This document shows positions 44,320 to 54,227 of a stretch of 64,000 nucleotides of DNA, piece by piece. This DNA comes from Lysobacter capsici (GTDB lineage Bacteria > Pseudomonadota > Gammaproteobacteria > Xanthomonadales > Xanthomonadaceae). Below the pieces are notes generated by a model. That model had not been told where the DNA came from, ran no database searches, and saw only the letters and a program-made list of their open reading frames with translations. Location of the stretch: positions 4,898,001 to 4,962,000 of the forward strand of contig NZ_CP076103.1 in NCBI RefSeq assembly GCF_018732085.1, given 5' to 3'. Positions within the stretch are counted from its first letter, which is position 1; every line of letters starts with the position of its first letter. Position numbers and translations under genes: made by a program.

Positions 44320-44559
44320 GGGCGAGGACGCTAGCACGCGTCCGGCGCGCGCCGCGATCCGATTCCTGCGCCGGCCGCGGGGGCCGTCGACGGCGCGGGA
44401 TCCGGCCGAACCCCGGCCGCCGACGGCCCACTTCCGGCACAAAACACCGGCCGCGGTCCGTTTAAAACAGTTCAATCGTTCACCGTGCCGGCGTTTGAAA
44501 TGGCGCCGCCCGCGCAAACCCGCGACAATGACCGGATTGCACGCACGAGTACCGCCAGC

Positions 44560-46327
<1,768 letters not shown>

Positions 46328-46347
46328 GCTGCATCCGCCCGTTCGCG

Positions 46348-46375
46348 AAAAGGCCGCCCGGAAGGCGGCCTTTTT
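46348..46375 (+). terminator. Intrinsic terminator of ETF-QO
   Basis: Stem GGCCGCC/GGCGGCC with loop CGGAA, preceded by AAAA and followed by TTTTT, about 20 bp after the stop. Confidence 0.92.
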
Positions 46376-46470
46376 GTTTCGCTGCATTTGAACCTGCGCG
46401 GCGCGAAAGCAGTCGCATGCGGCCCGGCTTCGGTGGCCTGCGAACTCGGGTCGTATTCCGGCGAAAAACG

Positions 46471-46494
46471 AAAAGCCGCCTTTCGGCGGCTTTT
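46471..46494 (-). terminator. Intrinsic terminator of scoB
   Basis: A perfect 10-bp stem AAAAGCCGCC/GGCGGCTTTT with a TTTC loop, 22 bp beyond the scoB stop. It works on either strand, so it faces the ETF-QO terminator. Confidence 0.9.
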
Positions 46495-46515
46495 CGGGAC
46501 TCGGCGAACGCTCGC

Positions 46516-47148
46516 TCAGTTGCGCGTGAACGGCACGCCGGTCTTTTCGCGCAGCTCATCCTCGCTGACGCCCGGCGCGGTTTCGACCAGCACCAGCCCC
46601 TGCTCGGTCACGTCCATCACCGCCAGTTCGGTGATGATGCGATTGACCACGCCCAGGCCGGTCAGCGGCAAGGTGCATTCGGGCAGGATCTTGTGTTCGC
46701 CGTTCTTGGCGCTGTGCTCCATCAGCACGACCACGCGCTTGACCCCGGCGACCAGGTCCATCGCGCCGCCCATGCCCTTGACCATCTTGCCGGGCACCAT
46801 CCAGTTGGCCAGGTCGCCCTTGTCGGTGACCTGCATGGCGCCGAGGATCGCCAGGTCGATATGCCCGCCGCGGATCATCGCGAAGCTGTCGTGGCTGCCG
46901 AAGTAGCTGGCGCCCGAACGCGCGGTCACGGTCTGCTTGCCGGCGTTGATCAGGTCAGCGTCGACTTCGTCCTCGGTCGGGAACGGACCGATGCCGAGCA
47001 GGCCGTTTTCGGACTGCAGCCACACGTCGATGCCGTCGGGAATGAAATTGGCCACCAGGGTCGGCAGGCCGATACCGAGGTTCACGTAAGCGCCGTCGGT
47101 GAGTTCCTGCGCGGCGCGTTGCGCCATTTCGTCGCGGGTCCAAGGCAT
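46516..47148 (-). CDS. scoB: 3-oxoacid CoA-transferase subunit B (LpsJ-like)
   Basis: A 210-residue beta subunit that moves CoA between succinate and 3-oxoacids. The catalytic Glu lies in SENGLLGIGP. Family motifs include YVNLGIGLPTLVANF, RGGHIDLAILGAMQV and MGGAMDLVAG. The homologous pair in Xanthomonas is named lpsJ/lpsI because it lies beside the LPS locus, and the same order holds here. It follows scoA after a 183-bp gap. Confidence 0.94.
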   Translation of the reverse strand: MPWTRDEMAQRAAQELTDGAYVNLGIGLPTLVANFIPDGIDVWLQSENGLLGIGPFPTEDEVDADLINAGKQTVTARSGASYFGSHDSFAMIRGGHIDLAILGAMQVTDKGDLANWMVPGKMVKGMGGAMDLVAGVKRVVVLMEHSAKNGEHKILPECTLPLTGLGVVNRIITELAVMDVTEQGLVLVETAPGVSEDELREKTGVPFTRN

Positions 47149-47331
47149 GAGAGTGGTTCCTTTGATTTGAAAGTGGCCGCCAAGGCAACCACGAGAACGA
47201 GAGTCGGCAACAACGAGGGATCTGACTTCAGCAAGGCGATGGGGAGCGCAGCAACGAACGTTTCGACTTCAGCGCGGCGACAACCACCGCAAGCAAGAGA
47301 TCAAAACGATCAAGCCCCCACCCCGCCCCAC

Positions 47332-48069
47332 TTACCCAGCCCGCACCGTCCGCTGCTCGATGCGCTTCTCCGGCGTGGCATTGACCACGATGCGGTCGAC
47401 ATAGATGCCCGGCAGATGCACGTGATCGGGATCGATCGCGCCGACCTCGACCAGTTCCTCGACTTCGACCACGCAGGTCTTGCCGGCCATCGCGCAGGCC
47501 GGATTGAAATTGCGCGCGGTCTTGCGGAACACCAGGTTGCCGGCGGTGTCGGCCTTCCACGCCTTGACCAGCGACACGTCGGCCTTGAGCGCGGTCTCCA
47601 TCACGTAATGATGGCCGTCGAACTCGCGCGTCTCCTTGCCCTCGGCCACGACCGTGCCGTAACCGGTGCGGGTGAAGAACGCCGGGATGCCGGCGCCGCC
47701 GGCGCGCAGGCGCTCGGCCAGGGTGCCTTGCGGGTTGAACTCGAGTTCGAGCTCGCCCGACAGGAACTGGCGCTCGAATTCCTTGTTCTCGCCCACGTAG
47801 GACGAAATCATTTTCTTGATCTGGCGCGTTTCCAGCAGCAGGCCCAGGCCGAAACCGTCGACGCCGGCGTTGTTGGAGATCGCCGTCAGGCCCTTGACGC
47901 CGCTGTCGCGCAGCGCGCCGATCAGGGCCTCGGGAATGCCGCACAGGCCGAAACCGCCGACGGCCAGGGTCTGCCCGTCCGCCACCACGCCTTGCAACGC
48001 GTCTTTCGCACTGGGGTACAGCTTGCTCTTCGCGGCGCCGGTGGGCGTCGCGGCGATGGCCTGGGCCAT
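47332..48069 (-). CDS. scoA: 3-oxoacid CoA-transferase subunit A (LpsI-like)
   Basis: A 245-residue alpha subunit. It has the CoA-binding motif GGFGLCGIPEALI (residues ~38-50), ISNNAGVDGFGLGLL and the C-terminal AMAGKTCVVEVEELVEVGAIDP segment. The first 28 codons lie inside the first copy of an exact 529-bp tandem duplication (47986-48514). The reading frame of the gene is not broken by it. Confidence 0.93.
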   Translation of the reverse strand: MAQAIAATPTGAAKSKLYPSAKDALQGVVADGQTLAVGGFGLCGIPEALIGALRDSGVKGLTAISNNAGVDGFGLGLLLETRQIKKMISSYVGENKEFERQFLSGELELEFNPQGTLAERLRAGGAGIPAFFTRTGYGTVVAEGKETREFDGHHYVMETALKADVSLVKAWKADTAGNLVFRKTARNFNPACAMAGKTCVVEVEELVEVGAIDPDHVHLPGIYVDRIVVNATPEKRIEQRTVRAG

Positions 48070-48186
48070 GGGACAACTCCTTTTCGGGATGCGCGCAGTT
48101 TAGCCTGCGGCCGGCCCGGGACGTAGCGGACTTTCGGGCAATACCGCGACAATGCCTTGATTGTGTGCCGACGCTAGACTGTCACC

Positions 48187-48514
48187 ATGAGTTCAATCGC
48201 CCTGGTCACCGCCATCGCCGCCGCCGGACAGGATGACGACCTGTCGCCGCTGCTCGCCGCCTGCACCGCGCACGGCCTGCGCGCCGAAATCCGCGCCTGG
48301 GACGACCCCAGCGTGGCCTGGACGCGATACGACGCCGTATTGCTGCGCTCGCCCTGGGACTACACCGAGCGCCTCGACGAATTCCTGGCCTGGTGCGAAC
48401 GCGTCGACGCCGCCAGCCGCCTGCTCAACCCCTGGCCGGTATTGCGCTGGAATACCGACAAACATTACCTGGCCGACCTGGCCGCGCGCGGCGTGCCGGT
48501 GGTGCCGACCGCCT
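48187..48514 (+). pseudogene. Truncated 5' copy of the ATP-grasp gene
   Basis: The first 109 codons of the gene at 48716 are repeated here in unit 1 of the duplication. After PVVPTA the frame runs into the reverse strand of scoA and continues as unrelated Arg/Ser-rich sequence to a stop at 48765. No functional protein is expected. Confidence 0.9.
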
Positions 48515-48598
48515 CACGCCTTGCAACGCGTCTTTCGCACTGGGGTACAGCTTGCTCTTCGCGGCGCCGGTGGGCGTCGCGGCGATGGCCTGGGCCAT
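48515..48598 (-). pseudogene. Duplicated 5' fragment of scoA
   Basis: The first 28 codons of scoA, repeated with its promoter region in unit 2 of the duplication and cut at the junction. Confidence 0.88.
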
Positions 48599-48715
48599 GG
48601 GACAACTCCTTTTCGGGATGCGCGCAGTTTAGCCTGCGGCCGGCCCGGGACGTAGCGGACTTTCGGGCAATACCGCGACAATGCCTTGATTGTGTGCCGA
48701 CGCTAGACTGTCACC

Positions 48716-49627
48716 ATGAGTTCAATCGCCCTGGTCACCGCCATCGCCGCCGCCGGACAGGATGACGACCTGTCGCCGCTGCTCGCCGCCTGCACCGCGC
48801 ACGGCCTGCGCGCCGAAATCCGCGCCTGGGACGACCCCAGCGTGGCCTGGACGCGATACGACGCCGTATTGCTGCGCTCGCCCTGGGACTACACCGAGCG
48901 CCTCGACGAATTCCTGGCCTGGTGCGAACGCGTCGACGCCGCCAGCCGCCTGCTCAACCCCTGGCCGGTATTGCGCTGGAATACCGACAAACATTACCTG
49001 GCCGACCTGGCCGCGCGCGGCGTGCCGGTGGTGCCGACCGCCTTCGTCGAACCGGACATGGACGCGATGCCGGCGCTGCAGGAGTTCCTGCTCGCCTATC
49101 CGCAGGCCGAGGAGTTCGTGGTCAAGCCGGCGGTGAGCGCGGGTTCGCGCGACACCCTGCGTTACGCGCGGGTGCAGGAGTTCGCCGCCGCCAACCACAT
49201 CGCGCGCCTGCTCGACGAAGGCCGCAGCGCGATGCTGCAGCCGTACCTGGCCTCGGTCGATCGCGACGGCGAAACCGCGCTGATCCATTTCAACGGCGTG
49301 TTCAGCCATGCGATCCGCAAGGGCGCGATGCTGCAGCGCGAGGATGCGTTGAACCTGCGCGCGATCGAGCGCATCAACCCGCGCGAAGCCGGCGACGACG
49401 AACGCACCGTCGCCCTGCATGCGTTGACCGCGATGACCGCGCGGCTGGATCTGGAAGAACCGTTGCCGTATGCGCGGGTGGATCTGATCCGCGATGGCGA
49501 TGGCCGGCCGCAATTGCTGGAGCTGGAGTTGTGCGAGCCTTCGCTGTTTTTCGAGCATGCGCCGGGCAGTGCGGATCGGTTTGCGCAGGTGTTGGTGGAA
49601 CTGTTGGCGGTTGACGCTTCGGATTGA
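48716..49627 (+). CDS. ATP-grasp domain protein (RimK/glutathione-synthetase-like)
   Basis: A 303-residue ATP-grasp ligase of unknown substrate. The N-terminal preATP-grasp part has YDAVLLRSPWDYTERLDEFL. The ATP-binding core includes RWNTDKHYLADLAARGVPVVPT, FVVKPAVSAGSRDTLRY and LLELELCEPSLFFE with Mg-binding acidic residues. Such proteins join an acid to an amine or thiol using ATP. It is the intact copy within a tandem duplication and is divergent from scoA. Confidence 0.88.
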   Translation: MSSIALVTAIAAAGQDDDLSPLLAACTAHGLRAEIRAWDDPSVAWTRYDAVLLRSPWDYTERLDEFLAWCERVDAASRLLNPWPVLRWNTDKHYLADLAARGVPVVPTAFVEPDMDAMPALQEFLLAYPQAEEFVVKPAVSAGSRDTLRYARVQEFAAANHIARLLDEGRSAMLQPYLASVDRDGETALIHFNGVFSHAIRKGAMLQREDALNLRAIERINPREAGDDERTVALHALTAMTARLDLEEPLPYARVDLIRDGDGRPQLLELELCEPSLFFEHAPGSADRFAQVLVELLAVDASD

Positions 49628-49664
49628 GTCGCGCGCGCATGGGGCGGCGTGGGCTTCGGATCGA

Positions 49665-49938
49665 ACAGCGTCGGGGCTCAAGCCCCTCCCACAAAAGACC
49701 TCGCGATCGCGAAGCTTGTTTTGGCCATACGTCGGTTGCGCTGCCATGAAGCAGGTCGCAGCAAGAGCTTCGACGCTCACCCCATGGAGTCCGTTGCGGC
49801 AAGAACTCCGCTCCGGTGCCACAAAGTCCGTTGCATCAAGAACTTCACCTGCGATGCCACGAGGTCTGTTACAGCAACAGTCTCAGCTGCGATCCCACGA
49901 AGTCTTTTGTGGGAGGGGCTTGAGCCCCGACGCCTTTC
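49665..49938. repeat. Widely spaced pair of GGGGCTCAAGCCCC arms
   Basis: Same family as the GGGGCTTCAGCCCC elements but with a compensating change: both arms read GGGGCTCAAGCCCC or its inverse, so the two match each other rather than the family consensus. They are 200 bp apart, much more than in other pairs, because a tandem array has grown between them. Confidence 0.82.
49746..49896. repeat. Four imperfect 38-bp tandem repeats
   Basis: Units 49746-49783, 49784-49820, 49821-49858 and 49859-49896 (38, 37, 38 and 38 bp) share the pattern AyGAAGTCnGTTGCAGCAAG followed by ACTTC and GCGATCCC-like ends. The next bases (ACGAAGTCTTTTGTGGGAGG) start like another unit and pass into the REP arm. Confidence 0.75.
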
Positions 49939-49959
49939 GATCCGCAGCGACGACGGCAC

Positions 49960-49990
49960 AAAAAAAAACCGGCCCATGGCCGGTCTTTTT
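49960..49990 (-). terminator. Intrinsic terminator of manC
   Basis: Stem ACCGGCC/GGCCGGT with a 3-base loop. On the minus strand it ends in a run of nine T. It lies about 30 bp after the manC stop. Confidence 0.9.
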
Positions 49991-50020
49991 GATTGTCGCG
50001 CGCATCACGACACGAACAAC

Positions 50021-51433
50021 TTACGAACGCCCGTACACATCTTCCAGCCGAACGATATCGTCCTCGCCCAGGTAACTGCCCGACTGCACTTCGATCAACT
50101 CGACCGGTTCGCTGCCGTTGTTGCGCAGCCGATGCACGCTGCCCAGCGGGATATAGGTGCTCTGGTTTTCGTGCAGATCGAACACCTTGTCGTCGCAGGT
50201 CACCTCGGCCACGCCGGACACCACGATCCAGTGCTCGGCGCGCTTGTGGTGCTTTTGCAGGCTCAGCACGCCACCGGGCTTGACCACGATGCGCTTGACC
50301 TGGAAACGATCGCCCATGTCGATCGAATCGTAATTGCCCCACGGCCGATAGACCTTGCGGTGGAACAGATGCTCCTGACGGCCGGCCTGCTTGAGCTTGT
50401 CGACGATCATCTTGACGTCCTGCACGCGATCCTTGCGTGCGACCAGGGTCGCATCGGGCGTGTCGATGATCACCAGATCCTCCACGCCGATCGTCGCGAT
50501 CATGCGCCGATCGGACGCGCGCACCAGGCTGCCGCGGGTGTCGACCGAGATCACGTCGCCTTCGTAGCGGTTGTCGTCGTCGTCGCGCTCGGCCACCGCC
50601 CACAGCGACGACCACGAGCCGATATCGCTCCATCCGCAGCTGACCGGCACCACCGCGGCGCGATCGGTTTTCTCCATCACCGCATAGTCGATCGAATCGT
50701 TCGGGCTGGCGGCGAAGGCGTCCTTGCCCAGACGGATGAAGTCCAGGTCGGTGCTGGCCTGCGCATACGCGGCGCGCGCGGATTCGAGGATCTTCGGCGC
50801 CAGTTGCCCCAGTTCGTCGAGGTAACGCTGGGCCTTGAACAGGAACATGCCCGAGTTCCAGGCGTAGGTGCCGGCGGCAAGGTAACCTTCCGCGGTGGCC
50901 AGATCGGGCTTCTCGACGAAGCGGCCGACCTTGTAGCCGCCGTCGCCCAGGGCGGCGCCGCGGTCGATGTAGCCATAGCCGGTTTCCGGATAGTCCGGAT
51001 GGATGCCGAAGGTCACCAGCCAATCCTGATCGGCCAGCACCGCCGCGCGCGCGACCGCGTCGCGGAAGGCTTCGACGTCTTCGATCAGATGGTCGGCCGG
51101 CAGCACCAGCATGGTCGCGTCGGGTTCGCTCGCGACCAGATGCAACGCCGCCAGCGCGATCGCCGGCGCGGTGTTGCGCGCGACCGGTTCGAGCAGAATC
51201 GCGCCGTTGGCCACGCCGATGGCCTGCAACTGCTCGCCGACCATGAAACGGTGGTCGTCGGCGCAGACCGTGACCGGCGCCCCGGTATCGGGTAGCGCGC
51301 TGGCGCGCAGAATGGTTTCCTGGAACAGCGAGTGGTCGCCGATCAGCGAAAGGAACTGCTTGGGCTGATTCTGACGCGAGAGCGGCCACAAGCGTGAACC
51401 ACTGCCGCCACTGAGAACGACGGGATGAAGCAT
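50021..51433 (-). CDS. xanB: Mannose-1-phosphate guanylyltransferase/mannose-6-phosphate isomerase (XanB/ManC)
   Basis: A 470-residue bifunctional enzyme that makes mannose-6-phosphate from fructose-6-phosphate and GDP-mannose from mannose-1-phosphate. The N-terminal nucleotidyltransferase has SGGSGSRLWPLSRQNQPKQF and FVEKPDLATAEGYL. The C-terminal type II PMI cupin contains YRPWGNYDSIDMGDRFQVKR and LQKHHKRAEHWIVVSG with metal-binding His and Glu. GDP-mannose feeds LPS and exopolysaccharide; the O-antigen-type cluster starts 4 kb away. The ATG at 51433 gives the family start MLHPVVLSGG. Confidence 0.95.
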   Translation of the reverse strand: MLHPVVLSGGSGSRLWPLSRQNQPKQFLSLIGDHSLFQETILRASALPDTGAPVTVCADDHRFMVGEQLQAIGVANGAILLEPVARNTAPAIALAALHLVASEPDATMLVLPADHLIEDVEAFRDAVARAAVLADQDWLVTFGIHPDYPETGYGYIDRGAALGDGGYKVGRFVEKPDLATAEGYLAAGTYAWNSGMFLFKAQRYLDELGQLAPKILESARAAYAQASTDLDFIRLGKDAFAASPNDSIDYAVMEKTDRAAVVPVSCGWSDIGSWSSLWAVAERDDDDNRYEGDVISVDTRGSLVRASDRRMIATIGVEDLVIIDTPDATLVARKDRVQDVKMIVDKLKQAGRQEHLFHRKVYRPWGNYDSIDMGDRFQVKRIVVKPGGVLSLQKHHKRAEHWIVVSGVAEVTCDDKVFDLHENQSTYIPLGSVHRLRNNGSEPVELIEVQSGSYLGEDDIVRLEDVYGRS

Positions 51434-51583
51434 CCTGGCTCCAGATATCGGAACGGAAAAGGGACGCAAGGATAGCCGAAGGCCCGTGCGGCCAGCTTCA
51501 CGGCACTTAACCGGCGTTATCCGCCGCGAGACCGATAAAATACGCCCACCCGGCGCCCCGCACGCCCTCCAAGGACGGAAGCC

Positions 51584-52411
51584 ATGACCCTCGCCCCACC
51601 GCTGCAGCTGAACGTCGGCGACGACGACCGGATCGAAGCCAGTCCTTTCGGCGCCCACGCTCTGTCCTGGCGCTGTCAGGGCCGCGAGCGCCTGTACCTG
51701 AGTCCGCGCGCCAGCTTCGGCGAAGGCAAGGCGATCCGCGGCGGCGTTCCGGTGGTCTTTCCGCAGTTCGGCGAACGCGGCGGCGGACCGCGCCACGGGT
51801 TCGCCCGCATCTCGGCCTGGGAACCGCTGGATGGCCTGGGCTCGAGCGCGCCGCGCCTGGCCTTCCGCCTGCGCGATAACGAACACACCCGCCTGCATTG
51901 GCCGCACCGCTTCGAAGCCGAACTGGCCCTGGAGCCGAGCGACAACCGGCTGCGCATCGCCCTCACCGTGCGCAATCTCGATGACGCCGCGTTCGAATTC
52001 ACCGCCGCGCTGCACACCTACCTGCGCGTGGCCGACATCGCCGGCACCTTGGTGCATGGGCTGGAGGATCGTCCGTACTTCGATTCCGCGCGCGACGGCA
52101 AGCACGTCGAAGCGACCGATGCGCCGGTGCGCTTCGAGGGCGAGGTCGATCGCATTTATCCCGGTACACGCCGAGTCCTGCGGGTGACCGACGGTGAGCA
52201 GATGCTGCGCGTGGAAAGCGAGGGTTTCGCCGATACCGTGGTGTGGAATCCCGGCGCCGAACTGGCCGCCGGCCTGGCCGACCTGGGCCCGGGCGAACAC
52301 CGCCATTTCGTCTGCGTGGAAGCGGCGCGGATTCTCGAACCGGTCCGCCTGGAACCGGGCACCGGCTGGACCGGCGCGCAACACCTGATCGTCGGAGAGA
52401 CGCTGCGCTGA
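51584..52411 (+). CDS. D-hexose-6-phosphate mutarotase (YeaD-like)
   Basis: A 275-residue aldose-1-epimerase-type protein that interconverts anomers of glucose-6-phosphate. Family features are GGVPVVFPQFGERGGGPRHGFAR with a substrate-contacting His, FTAALHTYLRVADI with the catalytic His, and the late WNPGAELAAGLADLG with catalytic Glu-type residues. A GGACGGAAG precedes the ATG. It is divergent from xanB with a 150-bp gap. Confidence 0.92.
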   Translation: MTLAPPLQLNVGDDDRIEASPFGAHALSWRCQGRERLYLSPRASFGEGKAIRGGVPVVFPQFGERGGGPRHGFARISAWEPLDGLGSSAPRLAFRLRDNEHTRLHWPHRFEAELALEPSDNRLRIALTVRNLDDAAFEFTAALHTYLRVADIAGTLVHGLEDRPYFDSARDGKHVEATDAPVRFEGEVDRIYPGTRRVLRVTDGEQMLRVESEGFADTVVWNPGAELAAGLADLGPGEHRHFVCVEAARILEPVRLEPGTGWTGAQHLIVGETLR

Positions 52412-52446
52412 CGAGCCGCGCCTTGCGGTTCGCGCGTATCTGGCTG

Positions 52447-53043
52447 TCAACCGCAGCGGTAGTTCACTTCGCTGACGCTGTTGCGGAACGGATCGGTCAG
52501 ATCGTCGGAATACTCGCCCATCAGCAGGCGCTGCTTGGGCAGCAGATTGCCGCGGAAAAACCGGCTGAAACGGGCCAGGTTGTGGCCGCGCCCGGTCAGG
52601 CGCACGCAGCGTTCGTCGATCACGATCGTGCCCGACTGCAGTTGCTCGGTCAGGCGCACGTCGACCAGTCGGTGTTCGATCATGTATTCCTTGGCCAGCA
52701 CGTCGTGCAGATGATCGGCATGGATGCCGCCGCCGCGTTGCTGGATCTTTTCCAGGATATAGAACGACAGCGAACGGTCGATCACGGTCGGAACCGAGAT
52801 CGCGAAGGCGTAGCCGCCGAGCATCCACATGCAGATCAACTGCACTTTCTCGAAGCGGTTGAAGTCGCGAAAGGCCTTGAGCAGGAACACCCCGATCCCG
52901 ACCACGGCCGCGGCGATGCCGGCATCCAGGATCGCGCTGTACAACACCACGTTGACCTTGCCGTAGCGCACATGCAGGGCATACACCCCCAGCAGCACGA
53001 GCACGAATGCGAACGTGGCCAACAATGCCTTGAGATATTTCAT
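52447..53043 (-). CDS. Inner-membrane protein of unknown function
   Basis: A 198-residue protein with three hydrophobic helices in its first half (about residues 5-27, 33-58 and 68-90). A soluble C-terminal half is rich in charged residues (HLHDVLAKEYMIEHRLVDVRL, GRGHNLARFSRFFRGNLLPK). I do not recognise the family. The start at ATG 53043 is preceded by no strong ribosome site. It lies between the hexose mutarotase and etfBA, on the opposite strand from both, so its role cannot be inferred from neighbours. Confidence 0.78.
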   Translation of the reverse strand: MKYLKALLATFAFVLVLLGVYALHVRYGKVNVVLYSAILDAGIAAAVVGIGVFLLKAFRDFNRFEKVQLICMWMLGGYAFAISVPTVIDRSLSFYILEKIQQRGGGIHADHLHDVLAKEYMIEHRLVDVRLTEQLQSGTIVIDERCVRLTGRGHNLARFSRFFRGNLLPKQRLLMGEYSDDLTDPFRNSVSEVNYRCG

Positions 53044-53480
53044 GCGCGCAGCCTCTCCATCGCCATCCAAGCCTGAATCGGTTCGACCATCATCGGTTTG
53101 ATCACGTTGCGTGCGTAGCGGCGGATCCATTGCGCCGCGGCGACACCATATCAGCGCCCGAGGTGACGTCGATGGCATGCCTCGGCCCAAGCCATGCCCA
53201 AGCCGTGAACGCAGTCGCGATTTATCCTGAATGCGGCGTTCAGCGACTCGCCGTCCAGCCGTCCGACCCCGAAGCCGCCGGATGCGTGCCGCGCCCGCCC
53301 CTCCACAACACGCAGTGCGCCCGCCGCGGCGGCCATCGGCCCGCGCAGCGCGCAGTCCCCCGCCCGCCGACACCGCGCCCGGCCGGCGACCCGGCAACCT
53401 GCGCCCGCCGGCCGTCTCCGTTAGAATTGGCGGCTCTTGGCCGCTCCCGGCCGGACACCCCCACAAGGAATCCCCGCACG
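53044..53480. other. Intergenic region upstream of etfB
   Basis: A 437-bp gap with GC-rich, low-complexity runs and no coding signal on either strand. It should hold the divergent promoters of etfB and the membrane-protein gene; TTAGAAT near 53422 is a possible -10 for etfB, but no -35 is evident. Confidence 0.4.
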
Positions 53481-54227
53481 ATGAAGATCCTCGTCGGCTA
53501 CAAGCGCGTGGTGGACTACAACGTCCGCATTCAGGTCAAGCCGGATGGCTCCGGCGTGGTCACCGACGGCGTCAAGCTGTCGGCCAATCCGTTCGACGAA
53601 ATCGCCCTGGAAGAGGCCCTGCGCCTGCGCGACAAGGGCATCGCCACCGAGGTCGTGGTCGCCACGATCGCCCCCGCCGACGCTCAGCCGCATCTGCGCA
53701 ACGGCCTGGCGATGGGCGCCAACCGCGCCGTGCATATCGTCTGCGACCAGCCGATCCAGTCGCTGACCGCCGCGCGCGCGCTGCTCAAGCTGATCGAAAA
53801 GGAACAGCCCGACATCGTGATCCTGGGCAAGCAGGCGATCGACGACGACGCCAGCCAGACCGGCCAGATGCTCGCCACCCTGTGGGGCCGCCCGCAGGCG
53901 ACGTTCGCTTCCAAGCTGGAAGTCGCCGACGGCAAGGCCACGGTCACGCGCGAAGTCGACGCCGGCCTGGAAACGCTGGAAGTCGACCTGCCGGCGGTGG
54001 TCACCACCGACCTGCGCCTCAACGAGCCGCGCTTCATCAAGCTGCCCGACATCATGAAGGCCAAGAGCAAGCCGCTGGAGACGATCCAGTTCGCCGACCT
54101 CGGCGTGGACACCGGCGACACGCTCAAGACCACCCATTACGCACCGCCGCCGAAGCGCAGCAAGGGCGTGATGGTCAAGGACGCGGCCGAACTGGTCGCC
54201 GCACTGAAGCAGAAGGGGTTGCTGTGA
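53481..54227 (+). CDS. etfB: Electron-transfer flavoprotein beta subunit
   Basis: A 248-residue AMP-binding subunit of the ETF heterodimer that collects electrons from acyl-CoA dehydrogenases. It has the family start MKILVGYKRVVDYNVRIQVK, the AMP-site region KQAIDDDASQTGQML and the recognition loop near LDLRLNEPRFIKLPDIMKAK. The ATG at 53481 follows AAGGAAT. Its stop overlaps the etfA start by one base. Confidence 0.95.
   Translation: MKILVGYKRVVDYNVRIQVKPDGSGVVTDGVKLSANPFDEIALEEALRLRDKGIATEVVVATIAPADAQPHLRNGLAMGANRAVHIVCDQPIQSLTAARALLKLIEKEQPDIVILGKQAIDDDASQTGQMLATLWGRPQATFASKLEVADGKATVTREVDAGLETLEVDLPAVVTTDLRLNEPRFIKLPDIMKAKSKPLETIQFADLGVDTGDTLKTTHYAPPPKRSKGVMVKDAAELVAALKQKGLL

Larger units (their letters stand above)
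47986..49043. repeat. Exact 529-bp tandem duplication
   Basis: Unit 1 is 47986-48514 and unit 2 is 48515-49043. Each contains the first 28 codons of scoA, the scoA/ATP-grasp divergent promoter region and the first 109 codons of the ATP-grasp gene. I see no difference between the copies. The junction at 48514/48515 joins the middle of the ATP-grasp gene to the scoA coding sequence. Confidence 0.93.
49628..50020. other. Repeat-rich intergenic region before the manC terminator
   Basis: A 393-bp gap between the ATP-grasp gene and manC (converging). It contains an inverted pair of GGGGCTCAAGCCCC arms at about 49665-49705 and 49900-49938, a tandem 38-bp array between them (49746-49896), and the manC terminator. 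No gene is seen. Confidence 0.75.

Noticed and set aside
49746..49896. 38-bp repeats considered as a CRISPR array
   Set aside because: Units are contiguous and diverged, with no spacers between them.
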